Positions 6,150-12,010 of a stretch of 14,730 bases of DNA are shown one piece after another. The translations under genes and the position numbers were made by a program. Position 1 is the stretch's first letter, and the number at the start of each line of letters is the position of its first letter. Source of the stretch: CAYRXE01 sp964428205 (GTDB lineage Bacteria; Patescibacteriota; Gracilibacteria; Peribacterales; Peribacteraceae); assembly GCA_964428205.1 (NCBI GenBank), contig CAYRXE010000027.1, forward strand, positions 1 to 14,730. Direction: 5' to 3'. Under the pieces are notes generated by a model. That model saw only the letters and a program-made list of their open reading frames with translations, ran no database searches and was not told where the DNA came from.

Positions 6150-6416
6150 ATGATGATGATGGGTCACAAATGTACGATCTGCACGATCGCGATCATTCTG
6201 GTCCTCGTCGGTGCGCTTAACTGGGGCCTCGTAGGTCTTGGTTGGCTTGTCGGCGGACAGGATTGGAACGTTGTTCATATGCTTCTCGGCCAGTGGATGA
6301 AGGTCGAAGCTGTGGTCTACGTTCTTGTCGGTGTTGCAGCGTTGTACAAGATCTTCCTCATGGGCAAGTGCTGCGGTGGCAAGTGTGACAAATGCGGCAT
6401 GACCATGGGTAAATAA
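6150..6416 (+). CDS. DUF378 family small membrane protein with Cys-rich tail
   Basis: The 88-residue protein has two membrane helices. The first contains the DUF378 hallmark LVLVGALNWGLVGLG (about 17-31), and the second has VEAVVYVLVGVAALYKIF (about 53-70). The biochemical role of DUF378 is unknown. Unusually, the C-terminus after helix 2 is a cysteine cluster (KCCGGKCDKCG), and the N-terminus has HKCTICT, so metal binding is possible. The reading frame opens with four ATG codons in a row; the first is used here. Fifteen pyrimidines precede it and there is no ribosome-binding site. A strong terminator follows 18 bases after the stop. TATAAC at 6103-6108 may be the -10. Confidence 0.85.
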   Translation: MMMMGHKCTICTIAIILVLVGALNWGLVGLGWLVGGQDWNVVHMLLGQWMKVEAVVYVLVGVAALYKIFLMGKCCGGKCDKCGMTMGK

Positions 6417-6434
6417 TTTTTAGGAAAAAGAAAG

Positions 6435-6471
6435 GAAAACGCCCAAGGCTAGAGCTGCTGCGGGCGTTTTC
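6435..6471 (+). terminator. Rho-independent terminator
   Basis: A perfect 10-base-pair stem, GAAAACGCCC/GGGCGTTTTC (6435-6444 and 6462-6471), encloses a 17-base loop, with the T-rich part inside the 3' arm. It ends the DUF378 transcript. The next promoter's -10 begins 5 bases later. Confidence 0.85.
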
Positions 6472-6475
6472 TTGG

Positions 6476-6481
6476 TATACT
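6476..6481 (+). promoter_or_regulatory. Extended -10 element (TGG-TATACT), leaderless type
   Basis: TATACT, preceded by TGG, is followed by 6 bases (GGGACT) and the ATG at 6488. The -35 zone falls inside the preceding terminator and shows no match, so the extended -10 probably carries recognition. Confidence 0.6.
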
Positions 6482-6487
6482 GGGACT

Positions 6488-6736
6488 ATGCAAAAGTTAT
6501 GGTTTAAGGCGAAGACGTATGGCTGGGGATGGACACCATGTTCGTGGGAGGGCTGGGCGGTGACCGCTCTCGCAATCCTTTCGATCCTCCTCAATGCGCG
6601 GATGGTCGAACGTTATGCGGAGACCCCGCTCGATGTCGTCTTGGGTTCCGTGATTCCTATCTTTATAACTGCCGCATTATTGATCATCATCTGCATTGTT
6701 ACCGGAGAAAAGCCGGGCTGGAGGTGGGGCAAATAA
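6488..6736 (+). CDS. Small two-helix membrane protein, Trp-rich
   Basis: The 82-residue protein is rich in tryptophan and glycine (KTYGWGWTPCSWEGW at the start, TGEKPGWRWGK at the end). It has two membrane helices (about residues 22-37 and 51-70). The pattern YGWGW...P.SWEGW...TGE+P.WRWG is familiar to me from short unnamed proteins of candidate-phyla and other bacteria, but no function is known. It lies 18 bases before trxB. The latter has its own possible -10, so cotranscription is possible but not required. Confidence 0.75.
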   Translation: MQKLWFKAKTYGWGWTPCSWEGWAVTALAILSILLNARMVERYAETPLDVVLGSVIPIFITAALLIIICIVTGEKPGWRWGK

Positions 6737-6741
6737 TCCGT

Positions 6742-6747
6742 TAGTCT
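6742..6747 (+). promoter_or_regulatory. Possible -10 element (TAGTCT) of trxB
   Basis: TAGTCT is followed by 7 bases (TTCACAC) and the trxB ATG. It fits the TAnnnT spacing of the other genes but is a weak hexamer without a TGn extension. Confidence 0.35.
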
Positions 6748-6754
6748 TTCACAC

Positions 6755-7675
6755 ATGATCTACGACACGATAATCATTGGTTTAGGTGCAGCCGGCTACA
6801 CAGCCGCTATTTACGCAGCCCGCTACAAACTCACAACGCTGCTCATTGGAGGAGAAGAAGGAGGTATGGGGCAGACGGCCGCAGAGGTGGGGAACTGGCC
6901 CGGAGACATAGAAGTTCGCGGACCGGATTTGATGGAACGCATGAAGAATCACGCGAAGAGTTTTAGCGAAGTCATGTTCAAGATCTCGTACGTGAAGTCC
7001 GTGGTCAAAGGTCCAAGCACGTTCACCCTTACGCTCGAAGATGGTTCTACGGTCGAAGGCAAAACGGTCATCTTCGCCACGGGAAGTAAAAAGCGTCACC
7101 TTGGCGTCAAAGGAGAAGAAGAGTTCGCCGGTCGCGGTGTCACGTACTGCGCCACGTGTGATGCGTTCTTCTATAAGAACAAAGATGTTGCCGTCATCGG
7201 CGGAGGAGACAGTGCCGTCGAAGGAGCTGCAATTGCTGCGCAGGTGGCCAAGACGGTGTATCTCGTGCACCGCCGCAGTGATTTCCGCGCTGAGCCGTAC
7301 TGGATTGATCGCGTGAAGGCCAAGACGAACATTGTGATGGTGCTCGAAAACTCTCTGGAGGAAATCCAGGGCGATATGAAGGTGAAGAATGTGAAGCTCA
7401 CGAAGCCGTTTAATGGATCTGACATTCTTCCGGTCGACGGAGTCTTCATCGAAATCGGTTCCACACCAGCAACAGAACTCGCAATCACCCTTGGGTGCGC
7501 CACGGATGACCGTGGGTACCTCAAGGTCGATAAGGCGATGGCCGCGAGCATCCCAGGCGTCTTTGGAGCAGGGGATGTGACCGATGGCAGTAACCACTTT
7601 GCACAGTTCACGACCGCTGCAGGGGAGGGGGCTATAGCGGCAAATAGCGTTTTCACCTATTTAGGAAAGCAATAA
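6755..7675 (+). CDS. trxB: Thioredoxin-disulfide reductase
   Basis: The enzyme uses NADPH and FAD to reduce thioredoxin in the cytosol. The 306-residue protein has the usual length. It has an FAD-binding motif near the start (GLGAAG, 9-14, where GGGPAG is usual), the redox-active CATC (C132, C135) followed by D136, an NADPH-binding motif GGGDSA (149-154), basic residues HRR further on for NADPH selectivity, and the C-terminal FAD motif GAGDVTDG...AQFTTAAGEGAIAA. All key residues are present. The partner thioredoxin is not in this window. A palindromic repeat follows 3 bases after the stop. Confidence 0.95.
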   Translation: MIYDTIIIGLGAAGYTAAIYAARYKLTTLLIGGEEGGMGQTAAEVGNWPGDIEVRGPDLMERMKNHAKSFSEVMFKISYVKSVVKGPSTFTLTLEDGSTVEGKTVIFATGSKKRHLGVKGEEEFAGRGVTYCATCDAFFYKNKDVAVIGGGDSAVEGAAIAAQVAKTVYLVHRRSDFRAEPYWIDRVKAKTNIVMVLENSLEEIQGDMKVKNVKLTKPFNGSDILPVDGVFIEIGSTPATELAITLGCATDDRGYLKVDKAMAASIPGVFGAGDVTDGSNHFAQFTTAAGEGAIAANSVFTYLGKQ

Positions 7676-7678
7676 AGT

Positions 7679-7735
7679 GCTGAGAGCTGAGTGATGAAAG
7701 CTGAGTTTTTGCCTTTTCAGCCCTCAGCTCTCAGC
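7679..7735. repeat. Palindromic intergenic repeat, copy A
   Basis: GCTGAGAGCTGAG (7679-7691) pairs with CTCAGCTCTCAGC (7723-7735), 13 perfect bases around a 31-base centre that itself holds AGCTGAG and CAGC pieces. The unit is built from GCTGA pentamers. A related palindrome lies at 10233-10280. It follows trxB directly and could act as a transcript end, though no clean T tract follows. Confidence 0.7.
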
Positions 7736-7760
7736 GTTCAGCTCTTTTTCCGGGTTTCGT

Positions 7761-7792
7761 GGTCTTGCAAAAGACCAAAACTTCTCTAGAGT
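7761..7792 (+). promoter_or_regulatory. rpmG promoter with overlapping GNRA hairpin
   Basis: TTGCAA (7765-7770) and TAGAGT (7787-7792) are spaced by 16 bases and lie 9 bases before the ATG at 7802. The -35 half sits inside GGTCTT-GCAA-AAGACC (7761-7776), a perfect 6-base-pair palindrome with a GCAA centre. This may be an operator or the tail of the trxB transcript. Confidence 0.45.
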
Positions 7793-7801
7793 AGGCGAGT
7801 T

Positions 7802-7990
7802 ATGCCAAGAGGTAAGCGCACCGTTTTCGCCATGTTCTGCTCGGAATGTAACGAGCGGATCGGAACCATCAGACTCCACAAGCAGAACAGCAAGGGGGTC
7901 AGCTGGAAAGATCTCAAGCTGGAAAAATACTGTCCAGTCTGCAAAAAGCGCGTGCCTGTGAAAATGAAGGAAGAGAAGCACTCGTCCTAA
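7802..7990 (+). CDS. rpmG: Large ribosomal subunit protein bL33
   Basis: The 62-residue protein carries a zinc-ribbon pattern, C-S-E-C near residue 13 and C-P-V-C near residue 43. The order of conserved elements is that of bL33: a short basic start, strand, KLEKYCPVCKKRVPVKMKE. The central loop is longer than in the textbook protein and the N-terminal extension MPRGKRTVFA is unusual, so the match is by pattern, not by identity. An internal ATG just before FCSEC would give a shorter form. It fits its size, its basic charge and its position before a leaderless gene. Confidence 0.7.
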   Translation: MPRGKRTVFAMFCSECNERIGTIRLHKQNSKGVSWKDLKLEKYCPVCKKRVPVKMKEEKHSS

Positions 7991-8023
7991 TAAAAATCCT
8001 AGCTCGGACCCCGTCGTTCGGCC

Positions 8024-8029
8024 TATAGT
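8024..8029 (+). promoter_or_regulatory. -10 element (TATAGT), leaderless type
   Basis: TATAGT is followed by 7 bases (TCTTGCC) and the GTG start at 8037. No ribosome-binding site could fit in a leader this short. Confidence 0.55.
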
Positions 8030-8036
8030 TCTTGCC

Positions 8037-8531
8037 GTGCCCGACCACTACCGACAAGCGGCCTCCTTGTTACTCCTGAAGCCTGTTTCCGTGTGCGAAC
8101 CAGGTGGTGAATGTAAGGACATTTACCAGTTACTTCTTTTGCATAAGCCGCGCAAGAATGACGCGTGGCAGTTGCCACAGGGTGGAGTCGAAGCAGGGGA
8201 GAGCACCGAGCAGGCGGCCCTGAGAGAGCTGTGCGAAGAGGCCGGTATTCGTGATTGCAAGATCATTGGCAAAAGTGAGAAGTGCTACCAGTACGATTTC
8301 CCAGAGTCGTTTCGCAAGTTCAAGCGTGATGATGTGTGCGGTCAGTGCATTCACTACTTCTACGCACTCGCGCCTCGCGATGTATCCGTGCAGGTCGATA
8401 ACAAAGAAATTGACGGTCATATTTGGGTGGACCTCGCTCAGGTGGAGCATTATGTCAAACGCGCCGCGTATAAAGAACTCGTCGAACAGCTCTACAGCGA
8501 GGCTCTCAAGGCTCTAGAATCAAACGCGTAA
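8037..8531 (+). CDS. Nudix hydrolase, RppH/Ap4A-hydrolase-like
   Basis: Nudix enzymes cleave nucleoside diphosphates linked to another group. The full Nudix box is present at residues 49-71 (G49, E55, R63-E64-L65, E67-E68, G70). It is preceded by AWQLPQGG, the pattern of the RppH and diadenosine-tetraphosphate hydrolase branch (WQFPQGG in RppH). After the box come YQYDFPE and a C-terminal DGHIWVDLAQV helix region, in the same order as in RppH. RppH removes pyrophosphate from 5' ends of mRNA; the substrate here is not proven. The length of 164 residues matches. The start is GTG. recF begins 3 bases after its stop, so the two are one operon. Confidence 0.85.
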   Translation: MPDHYRQAASLLLLKPVSVCEPGGECKDIYQLLLLHKPRKNDAWQLPQGGVEAGESTEQAALRELCEEAGIRDCKIIGKSEKCYQYDFPESFRKFKRDDVCGQCIHYFYALAPRDVSVQVDNKEIDGHIWVDLAQVEHYVKRAAYKELVEQLYSEALKALESNA

Positions 8532-8534
8532 GCC

Positions 8535-9656
8535 ATGCGTTTGCACTCCCTCTCCATCGCGCAGTTTCGTAATCACGATGCGACGGTCTTAGACCTGAAG
8601 GGAAGTTCGCATTTGTTCGTGGGTCCCAATGGATCTGGAAAAACAAATATTCTCGATGCCGTGTGCGTGCTCTCGCTCACGCAATCGGCTCTTGGTCTTG
8701 GCGAAGAAGATCTTGTGCAGTGGGAAAAACAATTCTTCCGTGTGCGTGCCGATGCCGAGACCGACAGTGGCGAGACACAGTCGATCGAGATCGTGTGTCA
8801 GCAGGAACCCAGGCGAGAAAAAGCTGCCTTTAAAAATGATGTGCGCGTGTCGCTCCGCTCTCTCGTGGGGTACATCCCCTCCGTTGTCTTCTTGCCGTCC
8901 GACTTGGATCTTTTCACGGGTAGCCCAGCCAATCGTAGGAGCTTCCTCGACACCCTCCTGTGCCAGGTGAACGGCGAGTACTTAGCCTGCCTCTCGACCT
9001 TCCAGAAGGCCTTAAAACAGCGTAATTCACTGCTCAGGAATATCAGCGATGGCCTAGCTCAACCGAGCGACCTAGAGCCCTGGGACGCGCAATTGGCCGA
9101 GTCGGCAGCAGTCATCACCCAAATGCGTCTGGAGCTGATCGAAACCTGGAACATGGCACTCGTATCTGAGGTGCAGCAGCTGGGGGAGAACTGGCAGGAA
9201 GCCTGCATCGTGTACGACCGCTCCACGAACTCCCGTACAGTCTTGGATCTTGTCGAAGAGTTCAAGCGTCAGCTCCTTACCAATCGCGATCGCGATATAT
9301 TGATCGGTACGACTTCCGTTGGTCCACACCGCGATGACTGGCACCTGCTTGTCGATGGTCACTCACTCGCAACCTCCGGTTCACGTGGGCAGCAGCGCAC
9401 GGCATTGCTCGCGCTCTTGTTCCTCCAGGCGGGGTACTTGGAACTGCGCAAAGGGGAGCGCCCCGTCATCCTGCTCGATGACGTGTACTCCGAGCTCGAT
9501 AGCACGCACCAAAAGCGCGTGCTCGCCGCCTTTGCCGACCACCAGGTGATCCTAACCGGAACGCACGTCCCAGAAGGTCTGCCCGACGACCTGAGTATTT
9601 GGGAAGTCCAGGATGGCACGGTGATGCATATGGGACGTGCTGTAGAAATCCGCTAG
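8535..9656 (+). CDS. recF: DNA replication and repair protein RecF
   Basis: RecF is an SMC-like ATPase that binds at single-strand/double-strand junctions and, with RecO and RecR, loads RecA at gaps. The 373-residue protein shows Walker A GPNGSGKT (30-37), the FLPSDLDLFTGSPANRRSFLD segment, the ABC signature SGSRGQQ (281-287) and Walker B VILLDDV (311-317) followed by YSELD. RecF is usually beside dnaA and dnaN; here it follows a Nudix hydrolase by 3 bases and is translated without a visible ribosome-binding site, probably by coupling. The neighbour further on is an unrelated membrane protein. All catalytic motifs are intact. Confidence 0.95.
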   Translation: MRLHSLSIAQFRNHDATVLDLKGSSHLFVGPNGSGKTNILDAVCVLSLTQSALGLGEEDLVQWEKQFFRVRADAETDSGETQSIEIVCQQEPRREKAAFKNDVRVSLRSLVGYIPSVVFLPSDLDLFTGSPANRRSFLDTLLCQVNGEYLACLSTFQKALKQRNSLLRNISDGLAQPSDLEPWDAQLAESAAVITQMRLELIETWNMALVSEVQQLGENWQEACIVYDRSTNSRTVLDLVEEFKRQLLTNRDRDILIGTTSVGPHRDDWHLLVDGHSLATSGSRGQQRTALLALLFLQAGYLELRKGERPVILLDDVYSELDSTHQKRVLAAFADHQVILTGTHVPEGLPDDLSIWEVQDGTVMHMGRAVEIR

Positions 9657-9659
9657 GTA

Positions 9660-9665
9660 TACACT
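9660..9665 (+). promoter_or_regulatory. -10 element (TACACT within TATACACT)
   Basis: TACACT is followed by 7 bases (GTCTTGT) and the ATG at 9673. The overlapping TATACA two bases upstream would fit at 9 bases. The element begins 3 bases after the recF stop codon. Confidence 0.5.
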
Positions 9666-9672
9666 GTCTTGT

Positions 9673-10230
9673 ATGGACGACAGATCGTACTTACACGACG
9701 GCGAAACGCTCCTGGTGAATATGCGTCCGGCTGCTTCGGTGTATGTCGTGGACATCTTCAAAGGCATTCTCGAGGGAATCGTTATTGGCGGACTCCTCTC
9801 GGGTATTTTTTGGTTCACGGTGTTCCCATCTCTGTGGCTCGCGCTCAACATCATTGTGCTCGTGTGTGTCCCAACGATCTGGCGCCACATGCATCATCTC
9901 AATCACAGTAGCTTCCGCGTGACGACCGAACGCATTCTCTTGCTCCATCACCATTCACTCTTCAAAGAGCCTCTCAAGACCATCCGCTGGGATCAGTACC
10001 AAGAGAGCATGGTAGGGCACAGAAATATCCTCGATATTCTTTTTGGTGCACGCCCCATCACCATCCGCTATGGCAATGCCGATAGCAAGGATTTCGCACA
10101 TTTCCCGTCCGTGCCATTCGCCGAGGACCTCAAGCACTACCTCGATAAGGCCTACAGCTTAGTAAAGGCTGGAAAAGCATCTGAGTTGAAGCCATTCGTG
10201 TTAAAACCACGAGGAAAAAGAGATGAGTGA
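9673..10230 (+). CDS. Membrane protein with PH-like (YdbT/bPH2-type) domain
   Basis: The 185-residue protein begins with DGETLLVNMRPAASVY, typical of bacterial proteins with a pleckstrin-like domain. It then has two membrane helices (about residues 33-49 and 52-69) and a beta-rich part. That part contains SSFRVTTERILLLHHHSLFKEPLKTIRWDQYQ (about 79-110), the strand-turn pattern of bPH2 domains. The final 30 residues are basic. Function in relatives is unknown. The start follows a TACACT element by 7 bases. The gene converges on ruvC across a palindromic repeat. Confidence 0.75.
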   Translation: MDDRSYLHDGETLLVNMRPAASVYVVDIFKGILEGIVIGGLLSGIFWFTVFPSLWLALNIIVLVCVPTIWRHMHHLNHSSFRVTTERILLLHHHSLFKEPLKTIRWDQYQESMVGHRNILDILFGARPITIRYGNADSKDFAHFPSVPFAEDLKHYLDKAYSLVKAGKASELKPFVLKPRGKRDE

Positions 10231-10232
10231 AG

Positions 10233-10280
10233 AGAGCTGAGAGCTGAATTATCAGCACTCATCGTTCAGCTCTCAGCTCT
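10233..10280. repeat. Palindromic intergenic repeat, copy B
   Basis: AGAGCTGAGAGCTGAA (10233-10248) pairs with TTCAGCTCTCAGCTCT (10265-10280), 16 perfect bases around a 16-base centre. It shares AGCTGA/GCTGAG units with copy A at 7679-7735. It starts 2 bases after the preceding stop codon and covers the last codons and stop of ruvC. It sits between convergent genes and could end transcripts from both sides, but there is no T tract. Confidence 0.75.
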
Positions 10281-10764
10281 TCATCAGCACTTGCGATGAA
10301 TTCAATGCCCCAAACACAGCGAGTGCGAGTGCATCTGCAGCGTCGTCTGGCTTAGGAATCTCGTTGAGTTGCAGCATGCGCATCATCATCTGCTGCATCT
10401 GTACTTTATCTGCTTTGCCGTCTCCACAGACTGCAGATTTAAGTTCCGAAGGAGTGGGCTCAAGCATGGGGATTGCCTGCTCAGCAAGGCAGGTGAGAAT
10501 CACGCCGCGAGCTTGTGATACATCAATACCAGTCGTCACATTTTTCGAGAAATACACACGCTCAATTACGGCGAGTTCAGGTTTTGCTTCTTTGAGGTAA
10601 CTCGTCAGGTCATTCCGGATTTCCTGGAGACGCTCCGGTGTCGCTACTCCTGCGAGTGTTTTGATGGTCAGCCATTCCACCACCTGCATGGTGTGTGCAT
10701 CCGTTGCCTCAATCAGTCCCAATCCAACGGTAGCTAGGCCGGGATCAATACCAAGAATGCGCAT
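10273..10764 (-). CDS. ruvC: Holliday junction endonuclease RuvC
   Basis: RuvC cuts four-way DNA junctions after branch migration by RuvAB. The 163-residue protein has the usual length. Its likely catalytic acids are D7 (ILGIDPGL), E68 (AVIERVYF), D141 and D144 (PDDAADALA), an RNase H-like fold. SKNVTTGIDVSQARGVIL matches the conserved helix. Its last codons and its stop lie inside palindromic repeat B, so the final residues (VLMKS) may have been created by the repeat. ruvA and ruvB are not adjacent. The ATG follows an extended -10 by 6 bases. Confidence 0.95.
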   Translation of the reverse strand: MRILGIDPGLATVGLGLIEATDAHTMQVVEWLTIKTLAGVATPERLQEIRNDLTSYLKEAKPELAVIERVYFSKNVTTGIDVSQARGVILTCLAEQAIPMLEPTPSELKSAVCGDGKADKVQMQQMMMRMLQLNEIPKPDDAADALALAVFGALNSSQVLMKS

Positions 10765-10770
10765 GCCAAA

Positions 10771-10776
10771 AGCATA
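10771..10776 (-). promoter_or_regulatory. Extended -10 element (TGC-TATGCT) of ruvC
   Basis: On the minus strand TATGCT, preceded by TGC, is followed by 6 bases (TTTGGC) and the ruvC ATG. No -35 match is visible. Confidence 0.55.
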
Positions 10777-10807
10777 GCACGTCCTGTTTGTGGCTTATCT
10801 GCTTAGA

Positions 10808-11749
10808 TTATCTGCGTGCTTGGAGCATCGCTTGGCGACGCTCGTCAAAGACCTCTTGAGCAAACTTCAGAGGGTCTGCTTGCTTCATCAGAATGGAAGG
10901 TGAGAGCGTGTCGATGGGGCGGTTTGGAGCGTTAGGTCCTGTGTACGTTTCTGCACCGGCACGTCGATTTTGCACGTTACCAACACAGTCGAGGATCACC
11001 TGGAAGTGTAGGTGGCGTGTGGGTTGCATCCCGTTTTCGCGCGTGTTCTCATCGCCGACGTACGCGATGACCGTGGATTGATCGACTTTTTGTCCGCGCT
11101 TGAGCTTAGGATTGATTTTGCAGTGCATGAAGAGCGAGTACATGCGGCGACCTTTGCCTAGGTCATGCTCCAGCATGATCCAGCCACCGGCACTTGGACT
11201 GAATTTCCGTTCTCCTGTGTCACGGTCTATGTAGGGCTGTGGATCGACATGCCCGCCATTGAACACAAAACCTGGCGCTGGCGCGTAGACTTCTTGATTC
11301 GGCTCCGCATCATGATCTTCGCCAATGTGGATAGCCTTACGGAACGACCCGTCTGGCTTTTTGAATTCCACTTCCTTCAAGTGTTCTGTGTAGGGGCTCC
11401 ATTCTTCGCCGTCTTCTAGCTTCAATGGGGAGTTGAACCACTTCACCTTCTTCACTTCTTTGCTTTCCGCTCCCGTGTTTGGTCCCGATTTCTTTTTTGC
11501 ATCGTTACTGGCAACGGTCGTGACCTTTGCCTTGCCGTCTTCTTTGGTTGGCTTTTCTTCCGCTTCTACTTTGCCTGCCGATTGGATCAACATCGCTAAT
11601 GCAGCACCACCTGTAAGCACGTAGTTCATACCTTTGCGATACCAAGACGTCTGCTGAGAGACATTCTGCATTGGAGTGTGTTGCACCTCTTCTGTCACAG
11701 AGAGATCTTGATCCTCGTGCCGATCATAAGACCCAGGCAAAGAATTCAT
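10808..11749 (-). CDS. M23-family (LytM-type) metallopeptidase, membrane-anchored
   Basis: M23 peptidases cut peptide bridges of peptidoglycan with a zinc ion. The 313-residue protein has an acidic N-terminal tail (1-38), one hydrophobic segment (about 42-57) acting as signal or anchor, and a Lys/Glu-rich linker (about 60-105). The peptidase domain follows, with H141-x3-D145, H209 (SLFMHC) and H246-L-H248-F as the expected zinc and catalytic residues. EVYAPAPGFV and LKRGQKVDQSTVIAYVG are typical of the fold. The long cytosolic tail before the membrane segment is unusual. It diverges from the FecR-domain gene. A consensus-like promoter with a palindrome in its spacer precedes it. Confidence 0.85.
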   Translation of the reverse strand: MNSLPGSYDRHEDQDLSVTEEVQHTPMQNVSQQTSWYRKGMNYVLTGGAALAMLIQSAGKVEAEEKPTKEDGKAKVTTVASNDAKKKSGPNTGAESKEVKKVKWFNSPLKLEDGEEWSPYTEHLKEVEFKKPDGSFRKAIHIGEDHDAEPNQEVYAPAPGFVFNGGHVDPQPYIDRDTGERKFSPSAGGWIMLEHDLGKGRRMYSLFMHCKINPKLKRGQKVDQSTVIAYVGDENTRENGMQPTRHLHFQVILDCVGNVQNRRAGAETYTGPNAPNRPIDTLSPSILMKQADPLKFAQEVFDERRQAMLQARR

Positions 11750-11773
11750 GACTTGGATTAAGGAATGTTGATC

Positions 11774-11802
11774 ATTCTAGACAAACCTCCTTAATTTGTC
11801 GA
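11774..11802 (-). promoter_or_regulatory. Promoter with operator-like palindrome, M23 peptidase gene
   Basis: On the minus strand TCGACA (11797-11802) and TAGAAT (11774-11779) are spaced by 17 bases, the best -35/-10 pair in the window. The spacer carries the perfect inverted repeat GACAAA-N9-TTTGTC (11780-11800), which could bind a dimeric regulator. The leader would be about 17 bases without a ribosome-binding site. An AAGGAGG in the spacer lies upstream of the expected transcript start. Confidence 0.6.
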
Positions 11803-11848
11803 TGAATCGGGCGAGAAGCGGGGAATCATGGCTCTGTGCTGCGGAAAA

Positions 11849-11866
11849 TGTATAGTAAACCATACA
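11849..11866. promoter_or_regulatory. Imperfect palindrome, operator candidate
   Basis: TGTATAGTAAACCATACA has 8-base arms with one mismatch around AA. It lies in the 261-base region between the divergent M23 and FecR-domain genes, about 110 bases before the FecR-domain -10. No factor can be named. Confidence 0.35.
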
Positions 11867-11977
11867 CCTCTTTTGTTGAGTACAGGCTCTGGCATGCAGT
11901 TTTGTTCTGTCGTGTCATTGCACACCTATCTAGGCATCTCTCAACGTCTCCAGCGGGTCGGAGAAGCGTTTTTACGC

Positions 11978-11983
11978 TATAAT
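11978..11983 (+). promoter_or_regulatory. -10 element (TATAAT) of the FecR-domain gene
   Basis: A perfect TATAAT lies 27 bases before the ATG at 12011, giving a leader of about 20 bases. It has no clear -35. AGCGT-TTTT-ACGCT overlaps its upstream side. Confidence 0.5.
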
Positions 11984-12010
11984 GATAGGAAATATTCATC
12001 ACACACATCC

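Noticed and set aside
6782..7597. Minus-strand open frame of 271 residues
   Set aside because: It is a shadow of trxB with His/Arg-rich, low-complexity antisense composition.
11755..11772. Five-codon mini-frame (MINIP) after AAGGAGG upstream of the M23 gene
   Set aside because: The AAGGAGG lies in the promoter spacer, upstream of the expected transcript start, so it is unlikely to be a ribosome-binding site.
11828..12010. N-terminal extension of the FecR-domain protein
   Set aside because: The extension contains the TATAAT element and a palindrome, and the export signal begins at 12011.
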